A DNA stretch of 64,000 nucleotides from Chloroflexota bacterium (GTDB lineage Bacteria > Chloroflexota > Dehalococcoidia > UBA6926). A program made the position numbers and the translations under genes. Positions 38,609 through 48,339 of the stretch are shown here, piece by piece. The notes below the pieces were generated by a model, which saw nothing but the letters and a program-made list of their open reading frames with translations, searched no databases and was not told where the DNA came from. Location: the NCBI GenBank assembly GCA_026713485.1, contig JAPOOK010000003.1, positions 1-64,000 of the forward strand. Direction: 5' to 3'. How positions within the stretch are numbered: position 1 is the first letter of the stretch; every line of letters starts with the position of its first letter.

Positions 38609-39163
38609 CTAATCCACGTTCCCACCAATCCCCTTCACGTCCACCGCAATACCCGCCACCAGCAAATTCACCTTGTCCGCCCGCGCTGCGAAGACTTGGT
38701 TCACCCGCCCGAGGGCATCCTGAAACGCGCGGCCCAACACCGTCGGAGGCACGACGCCTTGCCCCACCTCGTTCGTCACGACGATCCATTCCGCATCAGA
38801 AGCCTCATAGGCCGCAAGCAGCCGCTCCGCCTCAGCAACTATGTGCTTCTCCACGTCCGCTTGCCCCTCCAAATCCAGGAGAAGGTTGCTGACCCAAAGC
38901 GTCAGGCAGTCGAGCAGCAGGGCGTCATGAGCAACGTCGATGCTCGCAATGGCCTCCGTGACAGCGCGAGGCTCTTCCAGTGTGTGCCAGGTAGTAGGGC
39001 GATTCCGCTTGTGGTTCTCGATGCGCCGCTGCATCTCATCGTCCAGCGCCTCCGCCGTCGCGACAAACAGAACCCGCTCATGCCGTCCGGTGAGCTTCTC
39101 CGCAAGAGCGCTCTTGCCCGAACGCGCTCCGCCGATGATGAGTGTCAGTCCCGCGCCCATCAC
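38609..39163 (-). CDS. cobU: adenosylcobinamide kinase/adenosylcobinamide-phosphate guanylyltransferase
   Basis: LTLIIGGARSGKSALAEKL, RPTTWHTLEEP, LLDCLTLWVSNLL, VVTNEVGQGVVPPTVLGRAFQDALGRVNQ. Confidence 0.95.
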   Translation of the reverse strand: MMGAGLTLIIGGARSGKSALAEKLTGRHERVLFVATAEALDDEMQRRIENHKRNRPTTWHTLEEPRAVTEAIASIDVAHDALLLDCLTLWVSNLLLDLEGQADVEKHIVAEAERLLAAYEASDAEWIVVTNEVGQGVVPPTVLGRAFQDALGRVNQVFAARADKVNLLVAGIAVDVKGIGGNVD

Positions 39164-39169
39164 GTACCC

Positions 39170-40003
39170 CTATGGCGCATATGAATCATCCCCGAAGCCA
39201 AGGTCGATGCCCTGTGCGAGCCATAGAGGTTCAAGCGGCAGAATATTCCCCAACACAATCAGTGACGCCGCCACGAGCATCGCCATTGTCGCCAGCTCAT
39301 TCACCGCGCCGTACACGTCTCCGGTCACGCCGCCGAGCCGACTTGTCGCGAATTGACCCACCACCAGTGCCACTGCGCCCGCCACAATGAGCAGGACGAC
39401 GCCCGTCGGCCCTGCTAGAACGACGGCCGCCACAGCCGCGATCACCGTCGCGATGAGCGTCTGTGCCCGCGTCCCGCCCTGCAAAAGCGCCGAACCAAGC
39501 CCGCCCTCACTCCGCGCATACGGAAACGCCGACATCGTCACCACCATCGCCCACCGCGAGAGGCAGGGGATGATTAGCAGCGCCCAAAAACGCCCCGGTG
39601 GCCAGAGAGAGACGATGGCGGCAAAGCTGATCAGATAGAGGCACAGTACACCCGCCACAGCGAACGATCCGACCCTCGGATCCCGCATGATCTCCAGCCG
39701 CCGCTCGGGATTCGCGCCGCCAAATAGCCCGTCGCACGTGTCCATGAATCCGTCCAGATGGAGCCCCCGCGTGATGACTACAAGAAAGACAATCAACAGC
39801 GCCGCGAGCAGCAGGGAAGGGAATCCGGCGCCTGTCAGCGTCCAGAACCCCTCACGCAGGACGTAATCAAAGCCCGTCAGCAGCCCGCCGATGCCGAGCC
39901 CAACCACGGGAAACCACATACGCGACCACGCGAGCGAACCCTCGCCCACACGTGGCATCGGGACGATCGTGAGAAACCCAATGGCGGCGAAGAGTCCCCT
40001 CAT
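39170..40003 (-). CDS. cobS: adenosylcobinamide-GDP ribazoletransferase
   Basis: AIGFLTIVPMP, TRGLHLDGFMDTCDGLFGGANPERRLEIMRDPRVGSFAV, LGGVTGDVYGAVNE. Confidence 0.95.
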   Translation of the reverse strand: MRGLFAAIGFLTIVPMPRVGEGSLAWSRMWFPVVGLGIGGLLTGFDYVLREGFWTLTGAGFPSLLLAALLIVFLVVITRGLHLDGFMDTCDGLFGGANPERRLEIMRDPRVGSFAVAGVLCLYLISFAAIVSLWPPGRFWALLIIPCLSRWAMVVTMSAFPYARSEGGLGSALLQGGTRAQTLIATVIAAVAAVVLAGPTGVVLLIVAGAVALVVGQFATSRLGGVTGDVYGAVNELATMAMLVAASLIVLGNILPLEPLWLAQGIDLGFGDDSYAP

Positions 40004-41076
40004 GGCTCGTCCGCCGGCCCGGACACCCCCGCCTCATCGAAAGTTGCCATATCCGACAGCGTGGCGGCTGCCGCCACGATTATCGGCATAGCAAGCGCCG
40101 CGCCCGTTCCCTCACCCAGCCGCATATACAAATCAAGTAGAGGCGTCAGTCCGAGATGCTCGAGCGCGACGCGGTGCCCCCGCTCGGCGGACAGGTGAGC
40201 AGCAATCATATAGTCCCGTGCCGACGGAGCGATGGCATTGGCTATGAGCGCCGCCGCCCCTGAAATAAACCCGTCCAGCACAACCGGCCTCCCATACGCC
40301 GCCGCCCCAATCACCACCCCCGCCAACACACCAATCTCAAACCCGCCCACTCCAGCCAGAACCGCGAGGCCGTCCGCAGGATCCGGCTTATTGACCTCAA
40401 GCGCCGTCTGGATAACCACTACCTTGTGCTCAAGTCCCGCCGCGGGACGCCCCGCACCTTCACCTGCCGTCTCCTCCGGCAGCAGGCCGGTGATAGCTGA
40501 AGTGATGGCCGCGGACGCCGTCGTGTTGCCGATGCCCATGTCGCCCGTGCCGATGAGGTCGGCACCGGACTCCACGCATTCCTGCGCAAGGCCAATACCC
40601 GCTTCAACGCACGCCAGTGCCTGCTCACGAGTCATAGCTGGACCCTGAGACATATCTGCGGTGCCACGCCCGATGCCAAGCGTCCTCAGGTCAGGGTGGG
40701 GCGGCAACTCCGTCGCGACACCCGCATCGACGATGACCTGCCGGATGCCCAACTGCCGACACATCACATTGATAGCCGCGCCGCCCGACAAGAAATTGAG
40801 AACCATCTGCGCCGTCACGTCCTGCGGGTAAGCGGTCACCCCCTGCGCCACGACGCCATGATCCGCCGCCGCAATGAGAATTGCCTTATCCCGAATCCGC
40901 GGCTGTTCTGTCCGCAGCATCCCCGCAAGCCGTATGGACAACTCTTCTAACTGCCCGAGACTCCCCGGCGGCTTGGTTAGGGTGGCCTGCCGCGCCGCCG
41001 CCCGGCTCATCGCCTCCGCGTCCGCGGGGCGAATCTCGGCAACCGCTTGCTCAAGGGACAGGGCAGGGCGCGTCAT
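40000..41076 (-). CDS. cobT: nicotinate-nucleotide--dimethylbenzimidazole phosphoribosyltransferase
   Basis: KPPGSLGQLEELSIRLAG, AADHGVVAQGVTAYPQDVTAQMVLNFLSGGAAINV, GTGDMGIGNTTASAAI. Confidence 0.96.
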   Translation of the reverse strand: MTRPALSLEQAVAEIRPADAEAMSRAAARQATLTKPPGSLGQLEELSIRLAGMLRTEQPRIRDKAILIAAADHGVVAQGVTAYPQDVTAQMVLNFLSGGAAINVMCRQLGIRQVIVDAGVATELPPHPDLRTLGIGRGTADMSQGPAMTREQALACVEAGIGLAQECVESGADLIGTGDMGIGNTTASAAITSAITGLLPEETAGEGAGRPAAGLEHKVVVIQTALEVNKPDPADGLAVLAGVGGFEIGVLAGVVIGAAAYGRPVVLDGFISGAAALIANAIAPSARDYMIAAHLSAERGHRVALEHLGLTPLLDLYMRLGEGTGAALAMPIIVAAAATLSDMATFDEAGVSGPADEP

Positions 41077-41079
41077 TGC

Positions 41080-41682
41080 TCAGAACTCGATGCCCGGCTG
41101 AGCGCGGATGCCCTGCTCATTGAACGGATGCTTGATCTCCCGCATCTCCGTCACCAGGTCGGCGTACTCAACCAATTCGTCCGGCGCATTCCGCCCCGTG
41201 ATGATCACGTGCATCATCTCCGGCCGCTGTTTCAGAACGTCGATCACGCCGTTGACGTCTATCCACCCGTACGCCAGCGGGTACGTGAACTCATCGAGGA
41301 TGATTAACTCTCGTTCGCCTGCGAGAATCGCATTGCTTGCTTCGTCCCATTGCGCTCTCGCCATGTCCGCAGACGCGTCGATATCCTTGCTCAGCCACGT
41401 GAAGCCGTCGCCCATCGCGCTCCAGGGGATGTCCAGCTTGTCCGCCGCGCGACTCTCTCCGAAACGTGAGCCGGTGTGCTTGATGAACTGGAACACCTCG
41501 GCATTCATGCCGCGCCCCCACGAGCGAAACAACACGCCAAGCGCGGCCGTCGTCTTACCCTTCCCATCGCCCGTATTCACGATGACAAGGCCCTTGCGGT
41601 TCGCAGAGCTCCCCCGCCGCGCTCCTCGCTGGGGTGCCTGCGTAGGATCGGCGTCCTGTTCTGTCATTCCCTCCCCCGTCAT
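41080..41682 (-). CDS. cobO: cob(I)yrinic acid a,c-diamide adenosyltransferase
   Basis: GLVIVNTGDGKGKTTAALGVLFRSWGRGMNAEVFQFIK, LIILDEFTYPLAYGW, HVIITGRNAPDELVEYADLVTEMREIKHPF. Confidence 0.95.
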   Translation of the reverse strand: MTGEGMTEQDADPTQAPQRGARRGSSANRKGLVIVNTGDGKGKTTAALGVLFRSWGRGMNAEVFQFIKHTGSRFGESRAADKLDIPWSAMGDGFTWLSKDIDASADMARAQWDEASNAILAGERELIILDEFTYPLAYGWIDVNGVIDVLKQRPEMMHVIITGRNAPDELVEYADLVTEMREIKHPFNEQGIRAQPGIEF

Positions 41683-41892
41683 CCGCGCGCCCTTCCTGCA
41701 AGCGCACCAGTAGGATACCCCTCTCCGCGCATTGAACACGCATAGCCGGAACGCGATGTGCCGAGGTCTCGGACAATCCAACTCCGATCGCGAACTCCGA
41801 AAAACCTTGCGCCCCCGCCGTCAATACGCCACTATTTCCCTGTCTGACGTGATTGAGCCCACGTCACCAGAAAAAGGGGTAAGGAGAAGACG

Positions 41893-42984
41893 ATGACATC
41901 AAACAACGACTCAGAATTTGAATGGGGCCCAACGCGGGAATTCGTCGGCAAGGACATCATGCTCGAGCCAAAGACCGGCATTGATGCTGTTGAGCAGAGC
42001 GGGATCCGGCGACAGATGGAAGTGCTCGAGTTCGACTGCCCGTTGCACTTCGATGAGGCCGTTGCCCGCAAGTACGGCTACGATGGCATCTTTGCGCCTG
42101 CGCACATGATTCAGGTCTTCCAGCAGGGGTCCATGTGGGAGCCGGGGATGGGGTCAATCTGGCCGACCGATGACCCGCATTATTCCAACTCAGGAACGGG
42201 CCGCGCGGGCAAGACCCTGCAGGTTCCCTCGCCCGGCACCGCCGGCTTCGTCACGGACCTTGAGGTAGAGACACTCAAGCCGCTGTACATCGGCGATCGC
42301 GTCTCGCAAGTCTCCCAAGTACTTCTTGACGTCAACCCGCGCAAGACACGAGTCGGCGACGGCGCATTCCTGCGATACGAGTACAAGTGGGAGAACCAGG
42401 GCGGCGACTCCGTTGGCCGACAGATAATGGTCAGCTACACTTATGTCCCCAATCCCCAGGCCGGCGCTGCCGCAGCTGCGGCAGGTGGTGATGGTGAGAA
42501 ACCCGCACGTGTCATCGAACCCCGCGCGAATCCGACAATCGACTGGGATTTTCAGCGCTACTGGGAGGACGTGAACGAGGGCGATGAAGTCCCCGCCGTC
42601 CACTATCCGCTGACAGTGCAGCGCATGGTCATGGCCGCGGGCGCGAATCGCGACTTCAACGCCATCCACCACAACACCCATGTGGCCCAGGAGGGCGGCG
42701 CGGCGGACATGTACGCCATGAACTACTTCCACAACGGCATGTGGGAGCGCGTCGCGAGAGAGTTCATTGGTCTTGGCGGCAAGATCAAGCAGATCGGCTC
42801 ATTCCGCATGCGCGTATTCAGCACCGTCGGCGATACCGTCGTCACGGGCGGCACTGTCAAGCGCAAGTGGCAGGAGAACGGTGAGAACCTTGTCGAGCTG
42901 GAGTTGACCTCGGTGCTGTCCACCAACGGCAACACCTCCGTCGGCCCCGGCCCCGTCATCGCCACCATGCCAAGCAAGGGCTAA
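41893..42984 (+). CDS. MaoC-like hotdog dehydratase, two-domain
   Basis: EFDCPLHFDEAVARKYGYDGIFAPAHMIQV and later QRMVMAAGANRDFNAIHHNTHVAQEGGAADMYAMNYFHNGM. Confidence 0.75.
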   Translation: MTSNNDSEFEWGPTREFVGKDIMLEPKTGIDAVEQSGIRRQMEVLEFDCPLHFDEAVARKYGYDGIFAPAHMIQVFQQGSMWEPGMGSIWPTDDPHYSNSGTGRAGKTLQVPSPGTAGFVTDLEVETLKPLYIGDRVSQVSQVLLDVNPRKTRVGDGAFLRYEYKWENQGGDSVGRQIMVSYTYVPNPQAGAAAAAAGGDGEKPARVIEPRANPTIDWDFQRYWEDVNEGDEVPAVHYPLTVQRMVMAAGANRDFNAIHHNTHVAQEGGAADMYAMNYFHNGMWERVAREFIGLGGKIKQIGSFRMRVFSTVGDTVVTGGTVKRKWQENGENLVELELTSVLSTNGNTSVGPGPVIATMPSKG

Positions 42985-43025
42985 TCGACGACCAACCACA
43001 TAGTCCCGACAAAGCAGCAAGAAAG

Positions 43026-43062
43026 CAGCCCCCGCCCTCCATAGAGAGGGCGGGGGCGCTTG
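43026..43062. terminator. strong hairpin between convergent genes (terminator)
   Basis: AGCCCCCGCCCTCcataGAGAGGGCGGGGGCGCT followed by TGTTTATT. Confidence 0.8.
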
Positions 43063-43063
43063 T

Positions 43064-43753
43064 TTATTGAGCTCGCCCCACCGATGACGCCATAAACTCA
43101 CCCACGCGCCGGCCCAGATTCATCTCCTCGCCCCACCAGAAATGGTCAGTCTGCGTCGCGATGTAGATCTCAGTCGAGCCCGGCAGCATCCCTGCTAAAC
43201 CTCGCACGCGTTCAACCGTCGCAAAGTTGTCCGCTTCGCCTGTCGCGATGAGCTTCGGCATTGTGAGAGCCGAAAGAGCCTCCTGCGATGCGTCATCCCC
43301 GATTGCCGGTGAGATTAGCGCCAACGCCGCCAGCCCCACTGCTCCACGCGCCGCGCCGAGCGCCACGCCGCCACCGAATGAATACCCTGCCAATCCGACG
43401 CGCATCTCATTGGGCAACTCATCCGCGACCGTCCCTGTCGCCAGCGCCTCAAGCGCGGCAAGCGTGTCCTCCTGTTCGCCGATGCCGTTGTCGTACGCGC
43501 CTCCGCTGCGCCCCGCGCCGCGGAAATTGAATCGCAGCGCCGCGAGCCCATAAGCCACGATGGACGAAGAAACGGCCATCACCACGTTGTTCGTCATCTC
43601 TCCGCCATACTGCGGATGCGGATGACAGATCACGACACCTGCCGTCGGCGTCGCCGCCCCCTCATCGGGCAGGTCAAGCTGCCCCTCCAGCACAATCCCG
43701 CCGCTTGAATCGATGCGAACACTCCGCGTGCGAATGGTCCTGGCCTCCTCCAT
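43064..43753 (-). CDS. alpha/beta hydrolase (dienelactone hydrolase-like)
   Basis: GVVICHPHPQYGGEMTNNVV, LRFNFRGAGRSGG, VGLAGYSFGGGVAL. Confidence 0.88.
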   Translation of the reverse strand: MEEARTIRTRSVRIDSSGGIVLEGQLDLPDEGAATPTAGVVICHPHPQYGGEMTNNVVMAVSSSIVAYGLAALRFNFRGAGRSGGAYDNGIGEQEDTLAALEALATGTVADELPNEMRVGLAGYSFGGGVALGAARGAVGLAALALISPAIGDDASQEALSALTMPKLIATGEADNFATVERVRGLAGMLPGSTEIYIATQTDHFWWGEEMNLGRRVGEFMASSVGRAQ

Positions 43754-43763
43754 GTCACCGGTT

Positions 43764-43803
43764 TTCCCTCCCCAATTGTGGGGGTGGGTCAGGGTTGGGG
43801 GGT
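43764..43803. repeat. dispersed hairpin repeat (CCCTCCCC...GGGGGTGGG + CAGGGTTGGGGGG type)
   Basis: TTCCCTCCCCAATTGTGGGGGTGGGTCAGGGTTGGGGGGT. Confidence 0.5.
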
Positions 43804-43933
43804 GCCCATCCCTAGCACAAACTTAGCATTACGAGCCCTTTACGCGCCCTTCCCCCACCCCTCTAATAGCCATCGCCCGTATAATTGTGATGGACTTCAC
43901 GAACACCACAACCAACGCGTTGGAGAGGAATGA

Positions 43934-44695
43934 ATGGTCAGCACACAAGAAAGCTCTCGCCCGGTACGCCGACTACAGCCGCAGATGGCAACGGCCCGCA
44001 TCGTCGAACGACAGAACCTCACGGAGGATCTTTGGCTCATCAAGCTGGAGCCGTCGATACCGTTCCCCTTTAAGCCAGGGCAGTACTGCACCATCGGCGC
44101 GGAGGACATTGAGCGGCCGTACTCCATAGTGTCGTCACCGGAAGAGCCGCTGATCGAGTTGTTCGTTGAGCTTGTGCCGCCGCCGGACGGCCAGCTCACG
44201 CCGGTTCTCTACAACCTGGACGTTGGCGCGGAACTGACCCTGCGCCCCAAGCCCAAGGGCATCTTCACGCTTGATCGCACCGCCAAGACGCATGTGTTCG
44301 TCTCGACGGTCACCGGAGTCGCGCCAACCGTCAGCATCCTGCGCCACGCCCTGATGACAGGTGAACACGGCGAAAGGGAGTTTCACGTCCTCGACGGCGG
44401 GAGCTACGTTGATGAACTCGCGTACCGTGACGAGCTGCAAGAACTCGCCGATATGTACGACTTCATCCACTTCACACCCACCGTTAGCCGACCGAACGAT
44501 GAGCGCAACGCCGGCTGGACGGGCGCGACAGGCCGCGTCAACACCCTCGTCGAGGACTACCTGCAGGACAACAACATCGACCCGGAGACATCCATCGTCT
44601 ACGCCTGCGGCCACCCCGGCATGATCGAGGATGTCAAAGAGCGCATGGAACGTGTCGGCTACCGCTTCAAGGAAGAGCGCTTCTGGAAGGACTAA
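43934..44695 (+). CDS. ferredoxin--NADP reductase-like flavoprotein
   Basis: FPFKPGQYCTIGAEDIERPYSIVSSPEEPLIELFVELV, FVSTVTGVAPTVSILR, YACGHPGMIEDVKERMERVGY. Confidence 0.9.
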   Translation: MVSTQESSRPVRRLQPQMATARIVERQNLTEDLWLIKLEPSIPFPFKPGQYCTIGAEDIERPYSIVSSPEEPLIELFVELVPPPDGQLTPVLYNLDVGAELTLRPKPKGIFTLDRTAKTHVFVSTVTGVAPTVSILRHALMTGEHGEREFHVLDGGSYVDELAYRDELQELADMYDFIHFTPTVSRPNDERNAGWTGATGRVNTLVEDYLQDNNIDPETSIVYACGHPGMIEDVKERMERVGYRFKEERFWKD

Positions 44696-44704
44696 TCTAA
44701 GCGC

Positions 44705-47059
44705 TTAGTCCCCCAACAGCATCTCCAGCAACAGACGCGCCCCTCGCTTGTCCAGCATCTCGTTGTTGTTGCCGCACTTGGGCGACTGCACGCATGAAGG
44801 GCAGCCCTCCTCGCACGGGCATTCATTGAGCATCGTTAGCGTCTCCTGCCACAGTTCGCGCAGCACATCGTAGCCCCGCTCCGCAATGCCCACGCCGCCC
44901 GGGATGCCGTCATAGATGAAGATGGTCGCCTCTTTCGTGTCCGGATGGTGCGGCGTCGATAGCCCGCCGATGTCGTTCCGGTCGCACAGCGCGAACAGCG
45001 GCAGCAGGCTGATGCAGGCATGTTCACAAGCGTGCAGCGCGCTTGCGACGAATGCGTCGGCAAGAGCGGAGGCTTCCTTTTCGTTCGTAGACGTGGGCGC
45101 GTGCTCTCTGAGCTTGTCGGTCAGGTTCTCTGGCACCGTCCACCACAGCCCAACCGTCTCAAAGCTTCGCGGTGGAAGATCCAGGTACCCGCGAGACAGC
45201 ACGTCATTGCGATCATGTCGGCGACGATTGAATCCGTAGACAGTTCGCGTCACGTCCACGTGCCCGACGGATGCCTTCACCGGCCCTTCAGACCTCTCCC
45301 GATCCGTCTTGAGCACGGTCATGTCCGTGTCAGCCATTGATGTTGTGTAGTACTCGACGTTCGTGCGCTGTAGCATGGCATTCCTGGACGTCAGGTTCAG
45401 CTCACTTATAAGGAACTGCTCGCCGCGGTGCAGGTACACCGCGCCCTCATGCGCGTAGGCAAACGCGTGCTCCTCCGCGATGGTCTCCAGCACTGCGCCC
45501 GTCCTCTCCTCAACGAGCACATAGTTGTCCCCGGATGTTGAACGTAGGGAGACATCGCTCGCCGGATGGGCGCCAGCCTTGGGATGCGCGTGCCACAACT
45601 CTGCGCCGCGACGCTTGCGTCCGATCAGATAGCTCTCCTGCGTGAGCCGTTCCAATGCCGCCGAGACCACCCCGTCGCCGCCAAACAGCTCGGCGTCGCC
45701 CTGTATCTCGCCGATGGGCGCCTCAACCGCCGCGCACACCAGGTGTGGGTCGAGGATGCGCGGATTCGTGGTGGAGATACGCGCGTGCTCCATGCCGCGC
45801 CGAAACAAAATATCCGGGTGCCGCGCCAGGTACTGCTCCAGCGGGTTGTCGTAGACGACCATGATGGACAGGCCGCGCTCACCTCGCCGCCCGGACCGCC
45901 CCGACTGCTGAAACGTGGACGCAAGCGAACCCGGGTAGCCGTTCAGCACCGTCGCGTCCAGATGGCCGATGTCGATGCCCAGTTCCAGCGCGTTTGTCGT
46001 CACGACGCCCGTCAACTCGCCGCTGGATAGCTTGGCCTCGATCTCCCGCCGCTCCTCTGGCACATAGCCCGCTCGGTAGGAACTCACCTGCGTATTGCCC
46101 GCTCCGTAGCGCTGCAGATTCTCCTCCGAGATCCGATACATCAACTCCGCCGCTTGCCGCGTCCGAACGAATGAAAGCGTTCTGGTACCGGTCGAGACAA
46201 GCCATGAGAACAGTTCCGCCCCCTCAACAAGCACGCTGCGGCGTATCGAGTTCGCATCGTCGATGATTGGCGGATTCCACAGCGCGAATTCCCTGCCGGC
46301 GGTCGGCGCGCCGTCGTCCGTTATTGCCGTCATGGGCAGGCCTGTCAGCGCCTCCGCGTGCTCTTTCGGGTTGCCGAGCGTGGCCGATGTGACGATGAAT
46401 TGCGGGTTTGCCCCGTAGCGACGGCAGATGCGACGCAGCCGCCGTATCAGCATCGCGATGTGGGAACCAAAGACGCCCCGGTACATGTGCCCCTCGTCGA
46501 TGACCACGAATCGCAGCCGACGCAGGAACCGTGACCACAACCTGTGGTTGGGCAGGATGCCGACGTGCAGCATCTCCGGGTTGGTGAGCAGCAAGCGCGC
46601 ATTCTTGCGGACGGCAGCGCGCTCATGCTGCGGCGTGTCGCCGTCGTAGGTGGCGGCGGGAGGCCGCACAGGCAGGGGCGCGGTCAGTTCATTAAGGGCC
46701 CGGAGCTGGTCTTGGGCGAGGGCCTTGGCCGGAAAGAGAAACAGAGCCGTCGCGCCCATGCGGGATGAATCGGCGCAGGCGTTCAGGACGGGGACGTTGT
46801 AGCAGAGGCTCTTGCCGGACGCCGTGCCCGTCGCAACGACCACATTCTTGCCCTCAAGAAGCGCGTCAATGGCCTCAGCCTGGTGGGTGTAGAAACGGTC
46901 GATTTCACGCATCTGCAGGGCGTGTTGGAGAAGCGGATTCAGAGACGCGCTAAGCCGACCGTACGCCGCCGAACTGTGCGGCATCGACTCCACGTGAACG
47001 ATCTGCCCCGCGTACCCATCGCGCGAGCGCATATCATCAAGGAAAGCCTGCGTATCCAC
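44705..47059 (-). CDS. DEAD/DEAH helicase with C-terminal zinc-binding DUF1998-type domain (MrfA/YprA-like)
   Basis: VVVATGTASGKSLCYNVPVLNA, VIDEGHMYRGVFG, GYPGSLASTFQQSGRSGRRGE, CPCEEGCPSCVQSPKCGNNNEMLDK; proposed GTG start at 47059. Confidence 0.92.
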   Translation of the reverse strand: MDTQAFLDDMRSRDGYAGQIVHVESMPHSSAAYGRLSASLNPLLQHALQMREIDRFYTHQAEAIDALLEGKNVVVATGTASGKSLCYNVPVLNACADSSRMGATALFLFPAKALAQDQLRALNELTAPLPVRPPAATYDGDTPQHERAAVRKNARLLLTNPEMLHVGILPNHRLWSRFLRRLRFVVIDEGHMYRGVFGSHIAMLIRRLRRICRRYGANPQFIVTSATLGNPKEHAEALTGLPMTAITDDGAPTAGREFALWNPPIIDDANSIRRSVLVEGAELFSWLVSTGTRTLSFVRTRQAAELMYRISEENLQRYGAGNTQVSSYRAGYVPEERREIEAKLSSGELTGVVTTNALELGIDIGHLDATVLNGYPGSLASTFQQSGRSGRRGERGLSIMVVYDNPLEQYLARHPDILFRRGMEHARISTTNPRILDPHLVCAAVEAPIGEIQGDAELFGGDGVVSAALERLTQESYLIGRKRRGAELWHAHPKAGAHPASDVSLRSTSGDNYVLVEERTGAVLETIAEEHAFAYAHEGAVYLHRGEQFLISELNLTSRNAMLQRTNVEYYTTSMADTDMTVLKTDRERSEGPVKASVGHVDVTRTVYGFNRRRHDRNDVLSRGYLDLPPRSFETVGLWWTVPENLTDKLREHAPTSTNEKEASALADAFVASALHACEHACISLLPLFALCDRNDIGGLSTPHHPDTKEATIFIYDGIPGGVGIAERGYDVLRELWQETLTMLNECPCEEGCPSCVQSPKCGNNNEMLDKRGARLLLEMLLGD

Positions 47060-47088
47060 TCCCGCGCCTACCGTACCCTTCCCGCCGC

Positions 47089-47213
47089 TGTCATTCCTGC
47101 ACCCATCCCCTCCGTTCACCCTGAGCCTGTCGAAGGGATCCTGAATGGGGTGCCGCCTCCGCCATTCCTGCACCCCTGCCTGTCATTCCGAGCGCTGCGA
47201 GGAATCTAAAGCC
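47089..47213. repeat. cluster of dispersed repeat fragments
   Basis: TGTCATTCCTGCACCC...GTTCACCCTGAGCCTGTCGAAGGGATCCTGAATGGGG and TGTCATTCCGAGCGCTGCGAGGAATCTAAAGCCCCCG. Confidence 0.75.
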
Positions 47214-47463
47214 CCCGTTCCGCTCCCTCATTCTGACACACCCGTTCGACGCAGCGAGGGGGGGCGCGTTGACAGCCTTACCCGCCGCTAGCAGAATGAA
47301 CGAGCCACGGAAGGAGCGGTTCCGATATACCGCTAGCGCAAGTCGATTTTTGCGTGAAATTCGCGTGGAGACGTGGCTGACCATGTCTCCTCGCGGACTT
47401 GCGCAGCCCGCTGCCTTCCGTGGCAAACGAAGTCAACGTCTGCACACCGCGAGGGGGCACTTG

Positions 47464-48330
47464 ATGAAGCGGGTCTTACTTATTGTCGCCATTTCCTTCT
47501 TTGCACTGGTTGGGCTCTGCACTGTCCTTGTTATCGCCGTAGGACCGTCAACCGAATCAAGCCCTGAGCCTTCGGACAACCGCACAACAACGCGAACTAC
47601 GACCCAAGAGCAGGATAGGGCGACAGCGGAGCCACGCCCGACGTCCACGCCCGAACCTAGTCCTACCCCCACGCCGACAGCTACACCCCTGCCTGGTCCA
47701 GTGGCGATCAACGAATTTGCCGGTGGCGCAGAGAATCTAGGAGAGACTCTTCAGTACGGTGCCCTCTTAGAAACTGATGGGCCAGAACCAGAGATGGGCA
47801 CCTGCTTCGCATCGTTTGTGGTGGGGGCTCCACCCTTGGCAGACAGGATTGCAGGGCACATAGAGATAACTGAGCCCACAAGCCTAAGGATTCCGGAAGA
47901 TGGCCTATTGGAAGGAGAGTTCGAACCCATATGGCAATTCAATACGAACTTTTGCCAACCTTGGCGGATTGTTGAAGCGGGAATAGAATCTGGCGGCAGC
48001 CAAGAACGCGTTACGGTGGAAGGGCAACAAATGTCTGAATCCGTTGCCACCGCCGTTGCAGAAGCAGAAGAACGGAGAAGAGGATTCCATTGCCTCAGTC
48101 CATGGGACGGAAACCATGACGGGCTTGAGGCTCTGATTAGGGACAATCTGAACGATCCGGGGAGCATGGATACGGTCGTAACACGGATCACCCCTGCCGA
48201 TGAAGACGGGTATCACACGGTCGCATTGGAATTTACAGCCGAAAATGCCTTTGGTGGCAGAGTCAGATTGACAGGATACGGCCTTGTCAACAATGAGACT
48301 TGTGAGGCCACTCTAATTGGAATCGAGTAG
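47464..48330 (+). CDS. membrane-anchored/secreted protein with Thr/Pro linker
   Basis: MKRVLLIVAISFFALVGLCTVLVIAVG then PTSTPEPSPTPTPTATPLPGP linker. Confidence 0.65.
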   Translation: MKRVLLIVAISFFALVGLCTVLVIAVGPSTESSPEPSDNRTTTRTTTQEQDRATAEPRPTSTPEPSPTPTPTATPLPGPVAINEFAGGAENLGETLQYGALLETDGPEPEMGTCFASFVVGAPPLADRIAGHIEITEPTSLRIPEDGLLEGEFEPIWQFNTNFCQPWRIVEAGIESGGSQERVTVEGQQMSESVATAVAEAEERRRGFHCLSPWDGNHDGLEALIRDNLNDPGSMDTVVTRITPADEDGYHTVALEFTAENAFGGRVRLTGYGLVNNETCEATLIGIE

Positions 48331-48339
48331 AAGCCCTTA

